Shown here piece after piece: positions 34,701 to 50,200 of a DNA stretch of 64,000 nucleotides. The notes beneath the pieces were generated by a model that worked only from the letters and a program-made list of their open reading frames with translations, did no database searches and had not been told where the DNA came from. Made by a program: the position numbers and the translations under genes. Source of the DNA: Siderastrea siderea (Eukaryota; Cnidaria; Anthozoa; Scleractinia; Rhizangiidae); contig OZ034971.1 of NCBI GenBank assembly GCA_964030785.1, forward strand, positions 15,445,400-15,509,399, written 5' to 3'. Each line of letters opens with the position of its first letter. Positions within the stretch are counted from its first letter, which is position 1.

Positions 34701-37700
34701 CACATCTAACTACAGCCTCAATTTGCAATGTGAAGCTGTTCAATTCATAACTATTTTCCTTTTCATTCATGTAATTCCTATATAAGGTGATGATAATGCT
34801 GCACTGGATATAGAAACAGCATTCTTTCAAGTAGAACATGAAATGGAGTTGGATAAATGCAGAGAACAGATTTGTTTATCAGAGGGAAAAGAGAAAGGTA
34901 ACCGAATGCATAACTTACACATTTATGTACATGTAATAGCTCCATTTGATGGCAAATATTATTATGAAAACTATGTTTCTTTTCAAAGGCTAATAACCCG
35001 CCAGAACAAACGATGGTAATATGTTTCTGCATGACTGGTTTTTGCATGCTGTCAACTAATTATTAAGGACAAACACAAGTGATAGACAGATTCTTTAGTA
35101 CATTATTTTCGGGTATTTCTGTATTATTTTAGGCATAATTTTTTTAGTTTGCAGACAAAATATCGACACTCCATTGCCATGATTAAGACCTGAGACAAAC
35201 TGTTTTAAGGTTAACAAGAAATTCTGAAGAATTTACAAGCGGCGCACGGCTGTACGACTCTTTCTTCAGGAGAAAACCTGTGGCTTTACCTGGAGAAATA
35301 AATCGTTCTTAAACCGTGATATCGTTAAGTACGGCCCTTAGGCATTCACGACAAATGTTTCAGCCTGCAGGCAAGGGCTCCATTCGGATCCTAACGAACG
35401 ACACGAGTGTAGGCTAATTGCAATCTATTTTTAAACAACGATGCAGGTCAATTTTAATTTACTTCATGATAACAACAAGGCCATTGTTTGAATGCCGACC
35501 AGTGATTCTAATGTATTTTGTCAATACTACCCTGAGAAATAAACATTTCAACGCTTACCTTTACTTAACTTCAATACGCTGCGAAACTCAAAACAACAAA
35601 ATTACGCTCCTTTCTACGGTTACTTTTTTCTATCTGGTTACGTCATAGCTATAGATGGAAAAAAGGTAATACCACAGGCAAATTGTGCGGTATTTGAGAG
35701 ATTAGCTTTTAATCTAACGAGCCTGATTGTTTAGAGCCCGTGCGGTGACTAAGTCTAGTGACTTCCGCCAATTCAGGAATGTGCTTTGCATTTTATGAGA
35801 CGGCCACATGTGCCTAGCACGTGCGCCGCCTAACAAATTGAGTAAAACATTGTATTAGTTTTAGTTAGTTTTAAATATTCCATTGTACCTTATTCTCACT
35901 TAATTTCGCGAGTACTAAATTTCGCGATTTTCGCATTTAGATTTAATTCTAGCGAAATATAGGACACGCGAAGATTAAAATCGCGAAATTTAATACTATA
36001 TAATATCAACAAAATAATGAAGTTCAAGCTGTTGCTTTATTATTGCTATTCCAGCATGTCTCAGCTTTATGTTCAGGAATTTTTTGTTTGATTTTGTCCA
36101 TCAGTTATCTTCCACTGCATCACTCTCGCTGTCCGAACTGTCTTCTGCCGCTAAGTTTTTCAAAATCTCGTTTGTGCAGTCGTCAAACGTTCCATCTGTT
36201 GGTTCTTTGTAATTGTCTCTAATATGTGTCTGGTATCTTGCCAATATCTCACGTCCCCTTGTGCTGTGCTCCATTTCAGTGATTACTTTCACTGGAATTT
36301 CAAGCCCTGGATCTTTGGTGCTTAGGCTGGGAGAAGTTAAGGCTGGCATTACTGCCTTTGTAAGCGGTGATATGAAGCTCCCCTCAGAGGATGCGTTCAA
36401 CGACTTAGAAGTATAATATGGACCTCCATATCATGGTTGACAGAACATTATAAAAATAGACTGCGAGTAGTCTCTAATTTTGGTGATGGCGATTGTGGCG
36501 CGGGCGAAATACACACGCGCGCGCGAAAGATCGAGGAGACGCGACGCGAAGGGAGCGCCGAAAATTAGACGACAAAAACGAAGTTTATCAGAGTGTAAAT
36601 ATATATGTACCTATCGAGTATTTAGACTGTGGAATACCTTATGCTTTGTTATTTTAGCTCATTTTGTTTGCTATTGTTTACGATGACGATCACATTAATT
36701 ATGCTGTTACAGTTCTGAGGTCAAAGCTACATATTGAAGAATAGAAAAAATCGCGAAATTTAATACACTCCAATTCTAATTTCCTCTCAAAATCGCGAAA
36801 TTTAGCACTCGCGAAATATGGCTCTTGATTTTTCGCGAAATTTAATACTCGCGAAATTTAGTGAGAATAAGGTACTAGTTTTATTCAGATTTTAACAGTT
36901 GGTGTGATATCTCGCGATTTTTTACCAACTTAATAAAGTGTAGATGTAGATGAAGAAAACCCTTAACATTAACATTAAATTCCTGACTTGGACGTACTTT
37001 ATAATTTTAACGAGTCAAAGATAGGAATCGTTCTGTACTGTTTATGTAGACTCTTTAAACAGATCTTCAGGGTCAATTTCCTTGATAATCCATTTATCAA
37101 TTCCAGCCTGCCAACTAAAAACGTATTCTTACTGTCTCTGGTTTGTTCCTCAAATGATCAAAGGAATCACTGATAATTTGGTACACACATCCATATTTTG
37201 TATCTGAAATTTTCCTTGTAGGATTAGTGAACGCAAACCTAATGTACCTAGAAAGTTTATACAGTATTCATATTGTATTCTAATTGTTTTCATTGGTTTT
37301 CTTCATAGACTACCTCTCTGATATCAGTGAAATGTTATTATATCTCCTTCTGCCTCCAGAAGACTTTCATAACAAACCATTCAGATATTTTTTCAGGGTA
37401 AGCATTTACATAAATTTCCAATTTATTTTTGTTTGCTTTTGAAGTCAGATATTTTTGGTGCTTTTTAACCTGATTATTAACACACTTGTAATTTGAAAGC
37501 AAAGTGACGTAAAATCAAGGCTATCAAATGTTTTGTTTGGATGACTTTGCATGTATCAACCAAAAATTAGACTTCAAGGCAGAACTTTGTGTAAGCCAGT
37601 GATGTGAAATTTCTACACTGTAGATGACTTGTATGGCTGTCATTCATATAAAACAGTACAAGTATGGGATTAAAATAATGGGGGGGAAGATTTGCACGAT

Positions 37701-40700
37701 ATAGCTGTAACAGAAGTTGAATTACTGTTTTTCGCTGTATGATTATACTTTTTTTAGTTGAATTTGTTTTTCTTGCAGGAAATGATAGCAACATGTGTGT
37801 TATTTCCAACAGTGTCTATGATCTGTGACCCAGACTATGTCAATCAAACAATTGCTTGGCTGGTGAGTTGTGAGAAAATATGTTGTGAAAGTGTTACATA
37901 GAACTTCAGATAAAACTTACAGTCTTTATCCAGCGAGACGCTGTTCGTATCTTTTCATATATTTTTACTCAGATGAATTGTACAGTGGAGTCCCGTTATC
38001 TTGACCCTACTGGGGAGTAGAGAAAACATTCATAAAAGATGACAGGGGCTCAAGATGATGAATGTGGTGTCAAATTTCAAACTTTTTAATCAACATTGTG
38101 TTAGTTAATGATGCTTGTAGGTAAACTGTGAACAAAGCTACCATACTAGACTTGTGGTCTTCCTTTGAGAGCAAAGCAAAAGTTCAAATACGATATTTCA
38201 ACTTCAAACCTCAAGCCAACACTGCATTTTGATCATTTCCAAAACTCAAATTAAACCATGGAGGTATTTTTCCAGAGAACAAAGCTTGTAACAGACGACA
38301 TTGTGATACTTACTTAAGTACATTATGCATCGTATGATCGTCCAGGTGAGTGTAGTCCTGAAAAGAATTCTTGTTGACATTGGTTGACGTTTTGACATTT
38401 TTACTCTGAGCACGTTATCATCAGGGTCAAGTGAATAGCGTATCGTCAGACTGTGGTACTAAAGGGTCCTCTGATTATTGTCCTAATGGGTCAATTAGGT
38501 CACAATGCTATTGGTTGCCTATCAGACTCTAAAACATGAGTGGTGCAGTTCCAGCCATGTTTTGTTATTGTAATATCTGTTAGTCTATTCTTAGTCAAAT
38601 TTGTAGGTTTGTTCAGTCGGTCTATTGCTTGTCTGAGTTGCAGGTAGCTGTTGACTTTGATTTAGCATTGTTTCTATATTAGTGTAAAACCAGCTTTCTA
38701 CAGTACACTGTAAATGGTTGGCAGTAGGGAGTCTGTACAGCATGTAATACATTCAGCAGACTGTCACAGTCAATGCGATGGCCACTGACTTTGTAAATGG
38801 TGTTTAGCAGTGGGACTGTTCAGATCACCGTTTCTTGTCGCTCGTTTGTATCCAGTCATTCATAAGCTCATATTTCTGCCGGTCTCACCAATATAATACT
38901 TCTATACTGCTCCCAATCTGTTTCTTGGTTGGTCCATGTCCTTAACATTCGTTGGTAGTTGTTGTAAAGCTGTGATATGTGATCGTTGTAGAGTTGTAGT
39001 TGTCATAAAGTTGTGATCAGTCAGAGTGGTAGAATCTGTGTAATAGATTTAAAGGTGCCTCTGACCTTACAGTTGCTGTACTAACAGGTTTCGAGTTAGC
39101 ATTTGTAGCATAAGGTTCAGTGTTCCTGTAATTGTTTTAGTTGTTCTTACTAAAAACGTTGTCTTGGTACGTGGTTTTATCTTTTAAGCTGCCAAAATCT
39201 AGTCGTTGCTCGTTGCTTTGTGGGAAGTAGAATTGTAGGATGACTGGTTATCACGATGACTAATCTGTCGTTTCTTGTTGTCGCGGGTGACCAAGCAGTC
39301 TAGGAAAAGTGTTTTACCATTTTACTCAATCTCCTTAGTGAACGGTATGCCAACATTGTCGGTTAAGCTGTTCATGTAAATTGTTGACCTTGTCTTTGTG
39401 TACATGCAACAGTAAAAATGTCGTCAACCCAGTTTAACCAGTGTGGCAGTATTCGTTTGTAAGTTACAAGGGCAAGCTTGTTCCTTGATGTTCTGTATAA
39501 CAATTTTTGCTACAACCGTGGAAACGACTGTGAGCCCATAGCTGTTCTATTCAGGTGGTGCGTATGCTCATGGTAGTATCTTGAGATGTGACAGACTTCA
39601 CGTAATGACCGGCACTTCTTTAAAAACAGCTTTGTCCATTGCTTCCAAAAACTAAACACTGTATGAGTGGCAAGACAGCTGTTGTGGACCACGCAAACAA
39701 CACAATCAGGCTTTATTTGTGAGTTCACAAATGAACTCTGGCAGTGCCTATAATTTTAAAGGGTGTCCAGAATGTCTGTGCCCCTTGTATAGCTAAGAGG
39801 AAACCAAACAAGTGTTCGAACAGATTGTCAACTGTTTTTAGCAGCCTTTGTCCTCACCGTTTATTCCAATTTTCAGAACAAAATTAATGGTCGTTCACTA
39901 CTAACCTTGTCTTCAAAAAAATTCCAAGCTGCCAACCATTACAGTTGACATGTACAGTGTAACTATTTACTAATAATTAAACGCAATTCTTAGTAATGAT
40001 AAAGGTGAGTAATGACAGGTCCATTGTCTTGAGTTAAATATTTCAGTTTACTTGTTCTCATTGGACTTATGTTTATCTGATGTTGTCTCCAGTGTAGTGA
40101 TACAGCGTTTACAAGAGAAGCGTTCTTGACAATAATAAGGTAAGCATTACTTTAAACCTGTACTCTACAACAGCAGCTATCTTTTCCTCAGCCAAATACA
40201 TGAGATTTCACCTTGGACTGTCAGGACTTTTGAGAATGTGCGACAAGTTCCAAGGATGCGAGAAATTGCTTAGGACTTAGAGAAAAAGTGTGTCTTATTG
40301 GGTTGCTTTTCTCACTGTAAACGAACCACTCCTCAATACAAAATTGGGGAGAAAACATAGCACTTGAAAGGGAAAAGTTAAAAAGTCGTGATTTCCTTGT
40401 GTGAAAAGATTATCTGAAAGAACGTCGTGTTACAACATGATGGTGTGATTTAGGATCTACAGTAGAACCCCGGTAACTCGAACTCGGATAACTCGAACTC
40501 CCCCGCTAACTCGAACTAAGTCCCATTTCCTTTGGATTTGACCTCACTTTTCAGTCATTTTTACTCGGTTAACTGGAACTCGGAGAACTCGAATTCCCCG
40601 CAAACTCGAACTAAATTTCGTTTCCCTTGATGAAAATCTACCCCGATAACTCGAATTCTGGTTCTTGCAACTCACCACGGATGCCCATTGAAATATCCCA

Positions 40701-43700
40701 TTAGCTCTTCTTGTCGTGAAATCGGTAAAAACACTACAGCGATTTGATTTTAATTAGTGCAACAAACAGGTCACGTTTTTTTGACAGTCCTTTCCCGATC
40801 TTATGATCTTGAGTGTAACTGAGTTACATTCACAGTACTGTATAATTATAAGAATGCATAATCTTAATCGTGTTACAGCTGGATAATAAAGTGCTGAAAA
40901 ATCAGTAAACTATCAGTTATTAACACGGCAAATTGAATATTCAATCAACATCGATAACTCGAACCCCCGCTAACTCGAACTGTTTTTCGTATCCCTTCAG
41001 AGTTCGAGTTACCGGGGTTCTACTGTAGTTTTTGTTTCCCATTAATTCAATGTATGGAATGAAATGTTTCATTTTGTCGGATTGAACTGCTGGATTCAAG
41101 GTGACTAGTGCATTTTCTCGCGGCTTGAATGTTTTCCTGGCTGCTATTGCTACGTGTTTGAAGTAAAACTAGCTGCTTCACAGCTTTTTAAAGTTGAATA
41201 TTGTTAAATAGCCCGGCATGACTAATTTTAGACATTTAGTTTGCGATCACCTTTTTCGTCTACTTGTAAATTCCTCTATTAATAAATTTTATTGCCTTCA
41301 AATGTTTAGCTAAGCTTTCTCGTGGAGTATGCGTGCGTGCTAAGGATGACATCGTATTATACTTTAATAAACCAACTTGGATGTCAGTGGTAACATTTCA
41401 GTAGGCAGAGAGACAATAACACTTGCCTAACATTTAGCCACTGAATTTGATTTAAAGGGAAGGCCTTGCAGTTGTGGAAGATGTTGAGGGTATAAAAGAC
41501 AAAGTTGAGATAGAGATTGCTAAGTTAAGAGCTCATGACTCAGAAACATCAGGTATGTTGTGATTATTCAATGTGTGCTAATTTTACTTCCACAGATAGT
41601 AATAAGAACGAAGTAAAATTGCCATTCAAATGTGTAATTCATGGCCATTGAGACATGATTGTGGCGACTTCAACAGCTTTATGCCTGAACAAACGAGGCG
41701 TCGGTTACCAAAACAATCCACATAAGTTTTCCGTTTCTTCTGCCTGCAAGTCAGTCACTTCTTTTGCAAAGTATTCGTATCATGCTGTATTGATATTCTC
41801 TGTGGCAACTGGTGCAGAGGGTTCCCAGTTCTGATGAACAACCTTGTGATTTGAGATTGCGCCTGAAACAAAGTTTTTTATTACTTTAACTTCAAAGCAT
41901 GGTTGTATTATCATTGACGTCCTTTCCGCTGTATTTTATGATGTGCAATTCGACATTGCGGTTTAGGTGCAGCTGATGTTGCAGTGAGGCAGCAGTTGAG
42001 CAGTCTTCTATTTGTAAAGAGAATCTGTGAAGCAAAGATTAGGACTTTAAAGTATGGTGATGGAGAACTACCCTCCCTTCCCTTGGTAAGAATGCCGACG
42101 TATGAGTTTTAATACTGGTTTCAACGAGTGACATATGGGTGTAGCACCATGTGATTTAAGTTTTCTGTATTCATCCTGATTTTAAATTAAAGCGAGTTGT
42201 AAGGACAGTCTTGTAATTGAAAAACCTCTTCCACTTCCAAAGTTAAGACCTTCATGAAATCAATCAAGTAGCTCTTTTCTGTTCTGCAGTTTGTATTTTA
42301 ATTCTTTGTAAGCTGAAGTTCTGGAACAGGTTTTCAGATTTTTAGTTGGGTCTCTTGAGGTTAATGTGTGAGGCCATTTTTGGCTCAGAAAGGTGTTTAA
42401 AAATGAGCTTAGTATGACTTTAAAAAATAAAGAACTACAAAGTCAGTTTATTTGCATTGCTAAGTTTTTTGTCTTTTCTTGACGGAAACAGGATCATCCT
42501 GAGGAACTCGGAAAACTAATTCCTCCTAATCAGCCTCTGCCTGTTCTTCCTCTTCAAGTTATTTTGGATAACAACACGGCCTTGTCCTATTTTATAGGTA
42601 AGATTATCTTACTTGCTTTGTCACTTATTCAAAGCGTTTTCAAAGAACCAAAAGGTGGAATAGGCCATTTCCAAGTTATCTTTAGCCTCTTGTTGAAAGC
42701 CAGGCCTGCTGCACAGCCTAATGAGTTTTCATCGACGTGCAAATGAACTCATATAAAACGGTTGTGCACCGGGCCTCGCTTTGAAGAAGAGGCCGAAGGC
42801 AATTCGGGAATAGCCTGTAGAATGTGGGCAAGTTAAAACACTGATCCATAAATTAAGTCAAGATTTTTGGATGTATCAACCAGACTTGTATAAATTAGCA
42901 CTTTGCCAGGTCAGGTGTTGTTTAACACGAAAATGGCAGCAAGCACCTGATGCCGCAGCTAATGAGACAAGCTAACCACAAGCCACCATCAAAGGCTGTG
43001 TATTTCTGTTGACTGATTGATCTAATTGTGCCAATAAATACTCACTAGAACAATTATTAGAGTGAATTCCGGTTTTAAATGTTAATGAGTTGTGCGTTAT
43101 ATTCTAATAAGCTGTGGCCGTGAAGGAAAGATAGACGTGACAGTTGACAATTTTATTACGAATTACAAAATGAGTTCAATTGTTTAAAATATATCATCAG
43201 CAGCATTTGTAAGTGTGTACAAAGTCAAACCAAGAAGTGTTAATTCAAGCATTTATTATTAGCGTGCACAAAACGACTGGCAGAGCACTGGCATGTCGGG
43301 GCAGAAAATTTACAGACTTTTGAGTTTTTCTTAACGGGGGGGGGGGGGATTTTTCTGTTTTTGTTCATTTAAAGGAGAAACCAAAGTACATTCTGTTGTA
43401 AACAAGCAAGAGAAATAAAAGTCATTCGTATGGAATTGGAGTTTTGCGATTCACACATCTATTGTTTTATTTTGTTTTATTATCACAGCTCATTAGAATA
43501 TAACGTAGCTCATTTGCATAGGAAACCGGGTTATACGAATTCACTCTATTGTGTTCGCGATATGATACTGGTTTGTTACTCTAACAGGGTTTATTTTAAG
43601 GTAGCTCAAGTTTTTCTTTCATACTACTCACGCCCTTTCAAACAACTTGTACGACGAAATATAATGCAAATAGCTCCAAAGAAAATTATGCCTTGAAGCT

Positions 43701-44227
43701 AAATGATAAATTTTCTTAAGGGGAAATTCTACATATTAGCCGTCTGTTCCATTTTTTATGCTTAGAGTTAGAATTCTCCCTCATCAGTATCAATCACATT
43801 TTAAAGTAAGTGATGTCTTCACTCTCATTGTCATTGGATTTTCTGAGTTGCATCTTATTTGTTCACTCCTTTGTTTCAGAGTTTATGAACAGTGTCAATG
43901 GCCAAGCATATCTTTATTTCTGGTTGGCAGTTGAGGTACATGGATGTGCATCGTATCACTTTTTTGCTAGCAGTTAATATAGACATATGAGGAGGTGTTT
44001 TTAAGGTACTTGGTATGAAGTAGATTTCCTGTAAATGAGAGGAAGGCATGAATGTGTAGTATATATGGCACAAGAGAATTTTTGTGTACAGTTTTGAGTT
44101 TTTGTTTCTGTTTTTTGCTAGAGTTATCGAGTTACTGCTGAGCAGCAGCTGTCATTTACCTTGGAGCGTCAACTGCTTCTGGGAGGCAATGGCGGAGATT
44201 CTGTAAGCCATTGAAAGTTACATTGTC

Positions 44228-44286
<59 letters not shown>

Positions 44287-47200
44287 TATTATTGTTATTT
44301 CTAGCCATTCAATTGATAAGTTGGAATTTAATCTTTCAGTTTTTAATGTGAAAAACCTTCTCTCATTTCATTCAAAGTAAAGATGTAATTTTTGTGGCCC
44401 AGTTCTTCAAGTGGAGAAAGGCACTGGGCTTTATACGCATCGTCATTGTCACAGTGCCAGTTCTTCAACTGAAGAAAGTCATAATGCTGACAATGACGAT
44501 GCGTAAAAACGCTGTTTTTGTTTAGCAGGAGGACCTTGACATTGCCGAAGCCGATGCTCAAGTGCTGCGATTGGCCGCTCAAAATATCTTTGACCAATAC
44601 CTTTCAGAAACGGTACTGTAGCGGCTTTCCCTACATAAATAGAGTGTACATTAAAACTCTACTTTGACGTTTCTGCACAACCTAGAGGCTACGTTCTGAT
44701 GCTTTGCGACAACGTTTTCAGTGCTTGGCAATTGCTTTTATTTAATTGTTATAATAAAGTGTAAGGTAGACATATAGTGCATAATTAAACACTGTAAAAT
44801 AGAAAGGTTCAGAGAGTGTTCTTGCCGTAAGGTTGTTAAGACCATCCAAGCAATCATTTTAATTTCTTGTGCAATCTGTTTTCAATTAAACGCTATTTCA
44901 TCTGCACCATCGCATATAGATCAAATCCCTGATAACAACGAAACTATTATTGCTACGATCAGCATTATCATTCCTGTCGTGACATTTTGTAACTTTTTAT
45001 TCCATATCGTTGTTATTTTAGATTTTCTCGTTGATCTGTAAAATTGAATTTAGTGTTTCTTGTTGTCACCCAAAACATAATATAAAGTGGTGTTGCAAGT
45101 TTCGTTAACCACACTTATCACGTGCAGGCTGATCCCAGAGTTGTGTTGTCAAAGGAACTTCCTAAGAAAATTTTCAAACGGATTGCACAAGAGGAACCAT
45201 CACCAAGCTGCTTTGATGATGTTCAGGGACAGGTAGGATATGAAATATGTCTATTTCGCCAAGGTGTGGAAAGCCAATTCCTATTTCATTTTATTTTGCT
45301 TGCAGTAAGTTAGGACTTTTCACCTGAGTTTACAAAATAGCCGTGTCTGTAAAACCGCATCTGTGGCAACATAGTACCACGTAATAGTTTAGTTTCTTTT
45401 ACAACCATTTGAACAAGCCATGTTTGTGCTAACAGCAGCCATTAGAAAGCTAACATCACGACCAAGCATCTTACCAGACTCTAGGAATAACTGATTTCGA
45501 ATAGATAATTGTGTATTTATTTGATGGTGTTGTAGGTGTATGAAATCCTCCAAGAAGAGTCATTTTATGGGGCTTTTCTCAAAAGCCAAGCTTACTTAAG
45601 GTGGGTTGCAGTAGATCAATTTATCTGAAAGGAAATTCGAATGGTGCGTTTCATCTAAGTTTTGGTACAGTGGAATTTGTATTTAATGGTCACCCTTGCT
45701 TGGTGAATGGGAGACTGGGTTAAGTGGTTTACGACATGTCATCGAAAGTGGAGGAAGATCCGCACAAGACCAATCGGCCGCAAAGCGCTTTGTACTGATA
45801 TTGTCCTCTCTTTATGTGCTGTGAAAAGGAACGACAACATTTTTTTATGAGATGACCGCTTAATGCAGATGGAACAACTGTAGTAAATTGACATTAGGGT
45901 TTCCAATTCAGTCTCTTAAATAGACAGGAATTTGTGCCTTTCACAACTGAAAATGCATGACACAACAATCCCCAGACGTACCCAGCAAGTTCAGATATGC
46001 TCAGGCCATGTTGTTTGGAGGCGAACCCTTGGCCCAAGGGCTGGAATTGTGGTGTGATCCTATTGATAGGACTGTAGAACCTGTCTTAAATGCTCTTTAA
46101 AAGTCATTTCTGTACTCCGTTTCCAATGAGTGCGTCCAAGTTAATAAACCACTTTTTACTTATAGATGCCTGCTGGATTTAGAGATACCTTTGGAAAAAT
46201 CAGGTATTACTTTATTTTAAAACATATTTTTTTTTGGGGGGGGGGGGATCAACCCAGGTTCTTTTTGCGCATACAGACAATGAAATATGAGGGAAAAGCT
46301 TTGGTAGTTGAAAATGCGTTTCTTTATCTGGTTTATAAGACGGAACCCATTCAAATGAGGTTTCAGTGAGAACTGTCCAATATCAGATAGTTGTAATTGG
46401 AATTTTGTGACTGACATGATGAGGTCTGAACCAATTAGGCATAATCATACAAAAATGAAAAAAATCCTTGGGGAATAATAAGTGGGTCATCCCTGAATGG
46501 TACAACTGTGGAACATTTTTTTAAGATCTCTTTCATGGTTATGTGGTTTTCCTATTCGTTTGAGGGCTACGCAACCATTTTTTGGTTATTTCAGGAGCCA
46601 TACGTTATGGCTTTTGGTCAATTCTATTTTATTTTATTTTATTTTATTTTTTTAATTTTTTGCCCTCAATATCGCATAAACTGGACCTCAGGAACGGTAA
46701 ATTGGTTATTGTTTTTGCTTCCTTTCAGATGACCTTGAAACTCCCTCCAGTGCAGATGATGGTGAGTTGATTGATGATGCCTTAAATGTCAGGGATGCAG
46801 CGGTAACATGGTCAAAAGATAGTCGAGCTTGGAGAACAGGGCGAAAGAACAAGGAAAGGCTGCCAGCTTACGTACATAGTGTAGCAACTTAATTTCTAGT
46901 CCTCAAAAATATTTCTAGGATTGAGTTGTAGTCCGTTCTCCTCATTTAATTTTGTTTGATTTTAGATGACGTTGCCAGCATTGACAGCGAGTTGTCTCAA
47001 GCAGAGGTAATCAACTCTGTTCTTACTTTTTCGTCCTCTGCCGTCTGCTCACCTTCACCGTCAAACTACTTGCTTCGACTCTCATTTCAGCTCACTGTGT
47101 TTAGTTGTGCAGTTGTTTTCTTTCACTTTAGGATAATTTTATCCCAAAAATATCATTTTGAAAACTCTGAACAGTGCGTTGTCTTTTGTTTCTTTGTGAG

Positions 47201-50200
47201 TGTACAAGTTAGATGCGTTTTTCTTTGTTTATATTTTTTATTAGGATATCGCCCCAGCCGTTAAGCTGTGGACCCCTGATGATGATCTAAGGCTCAACGC
47301 TACTATTACCGAGATTGGTATTACTGTCTTCAGTTTTAAAGTACCACTCTGACTGTTTTAGTTTTACGCGATGCCCCTAAATCACTTTATTTACGGGGTT
47401 TAGAACTGGTAAAATCGTGCGAAATTAGCGAGGAATAATATTATTTTGGCGGGTAACATTTTCGTGATACACGGTAACATACAAGAGCTGAGAAAGTAAA
47501 AAGCTTTCCGTCCACAAAATAAGAGTTCACGTGGCAATACCACGTGACGGAAAAGAGGGTAGGGTACATTAGCACCCTTCAGTTCTGTAATGCCTTTGGT
47601 GAAAATGGCCTTTCTGTGTCGAACTAGTTTTTGCCAGCCCGTAACGATGTGCATAAAAACGAAAGTTAACGTTACGCGTCAGGGTTGATTAGGGCATTCC
47701 ATATATTACCTATTTTCTTTTAGGCTCATGTAAAGACACTGGCAAGACATATGCGTTATACTCCATCAACGTGTATCGCACAAGCTCGGAGGGAACAAAG
47801 TCTTGGAAAGTTCTTAGACGATACAGTGATTTTGATGATTTACACTTGCACCTCAAGGAAAAGGTACTCGCTTGTGTGAAGTATTTTTTAACGATTGTCA
47901 GCCATTTTCCTCCGGTGTACTCATCACTGATTACCACATGTGCGATGATGTTGGCTGAATGACTAATCCTTGGTTTTATTATCACTGCAGTTTGGTTCAA
48001 TCTCTGCTCTTCTTCTTCCTGGAAAAAGAACGTTTCACAATTTGGACAAGAAATTTCTTGAGAAAAGGCGAATTGCATTAGACTCATACCTTCAGGTTAG
48101 ATTTGGCTCATTTTTATACAGCGTAGTTTTTGCTATCAATATTGTAACTGATCGCTAAAACGTATTAGTTTAATACAGGTAACATGTTGGAAAGAAAGAA
48201 AGATGGTAAATTCTAAGCTCGGTCATGAAATTATGAAGATTGTAATACTCAAAACGTTACAAGCGTGGGACAAAGGAAAAAATTCGAGTCCCCGACAAGT
48301 CACGAAATAATGAAATTGTCCCCCGCTCGTGACATGGTGCATGTTCCCATCTATCTTTCTTTCTCCATCGACACACTGAACGCCTTCGACAGTGCTGTTC
48401 CTAGCAATATGAAGGACGCGCGTCACCATGACCTTAGTAATTATGGCCTAGCTCGGCATGAGTCTCTCAGTAGCTCAGTGGTTGGAACGTCCGATCAGTT
48501 TACGGAAGGTCTTAAATTCGATTCCCGTCGGGGACTCAGTTTTTTTTTCTTTGTCTCAGGCTAGTGACAAGCTGAATATTATATTTCTGTTGTCTAACGT
48601 GGTATTCTTGCACCAATCACAAACATAGTAATATAGCTTATAACATAGTATAGCTTGATTCTTTTGTTTAATGTTATCTATATTTTGTTCATTGCAGAGC
48701 CTTTTGTCCACAGAAATTCTTGGTGAGCATCCGGGTATGTTTGAAATAGTAAACAATTTTCTATTACCTGGTCCGTACGCTCGTGAGAAGGGGCAGTTCG
48801 CCAGAAAGGTGAGTTGGCAACCTCTTAACCAGTTTTCCTCGGATTTGCACCCTGGCAGCGAGTGCTATTGTTGTGTTAATGACTTGTGGGTACCCTGTGC
48901 TGCGTTACTTCTGACAGGTCGATACTCTAGTTGCTCCCATTCGCCACGTGTCCCACGCAATCAAGACCGTACCGGATAGCTTATCAGGAGGGGTACACAA
49001 GATTTTCACCAAGGTACAGTTCAATCCACTTGTTTTGGAGTGTAAAGTGAGTAATGTGTGTTTTTTAAACACACATTACGATAATTAAAAAAACGCGATA
49101 ATTAAACGCGATAACTAAAATTATCGCGTCTGATTGTGAGCTGGGCGAGTCCTTAGTTTTCAGCACTGTTTAGTAAAAGTTAGGTTTTCTGCATCTATAT
49201 CGTCTATGCGCTCTGCCTCGAGAACAGTGTTTTCACATTTAAACTTGCTCTTTTAACAATGTTTGAGTTCTATATTTGTTATGTTTTGATATTTTTACAT
49301 CAGCCTGGACAGAGACGTGACTTGAACGAAGACGCCCGACATTTATACGCCGATATTGACCCCGAGGTAAAAACCTGTGCATACGAGCACATTTTGAGTT
49401 TAAAGTTAAATGCTTCTTTGCCTTGTTGCTTTTGCTTCTCTCAGGCATCGTGTATGTGTTTTGCAGGAGGATGATAATATTCCCCTCAGAATCTTGTTGT
49501 TGCTCATGGATGAAATATTTGACCTTAAGCACAGGTAGGAAACGCAGCGAGATTCATAAAATAACTCACTGTGTTACTGTGGAGCCTGTCCTTTGGTGCA
49601 AACGTGTTGCTGTACATTGTCTTTTTCCAGAAATCTGTGGCTAAGGCGACGTATCGTCGTTTTACTAAGGCAAATTATCAAGACCACTTATGGAGACAGA
49701 ATCAATCGGTAAGAGTTTTAAACTTGGTTGGTGTTGGATTGTTAAATCGCCTTTATTGACCCTCGCAGGATTTTGAAGTTCTAAAAAAAGAACATGAATA
49801 CATCAGAACGTTGCAATCTGACAGAGGGTAAACGTTTTTTAACCTGTATACATGACAATTCAAACCTTGTTCATTTTCAGAAAAATCGTCGACTATGTAA
49901 ACTACATGACGTCAGCAGAGCAGATAGCAGAATATGTCAAGTTGTTTAGGTGAGTCATTTCCTATTTCTAATTATTATTATTATTATTATCATTACTTTT
50001 TTTCTTTGCACGATGTGCACAATGTAATGGTTATTTCTTTTCTTTGTTTCAGGGATTCATTCTGGCCCGGCGGAGTTTTAGCGGAATCTCATCCTGACAG
50101 AAAAAAAGACGTAAAGGTTCGAACACGAGTGGCTGCTAAAACGAAGATGTTCGGCAGTATACCAGGTAAACTGTCATGCAAAGCGTTTTCTCTGGAGAGG

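Noticed and set aside
34417..34785. Possible extra SNX25 exon around 34528 (VYLTDNIRILEKV)
   Set aside because: It does not fit the reading phase of the neighbouring exons, while 34277 joins 34787 directly in frame with family-like sequence.
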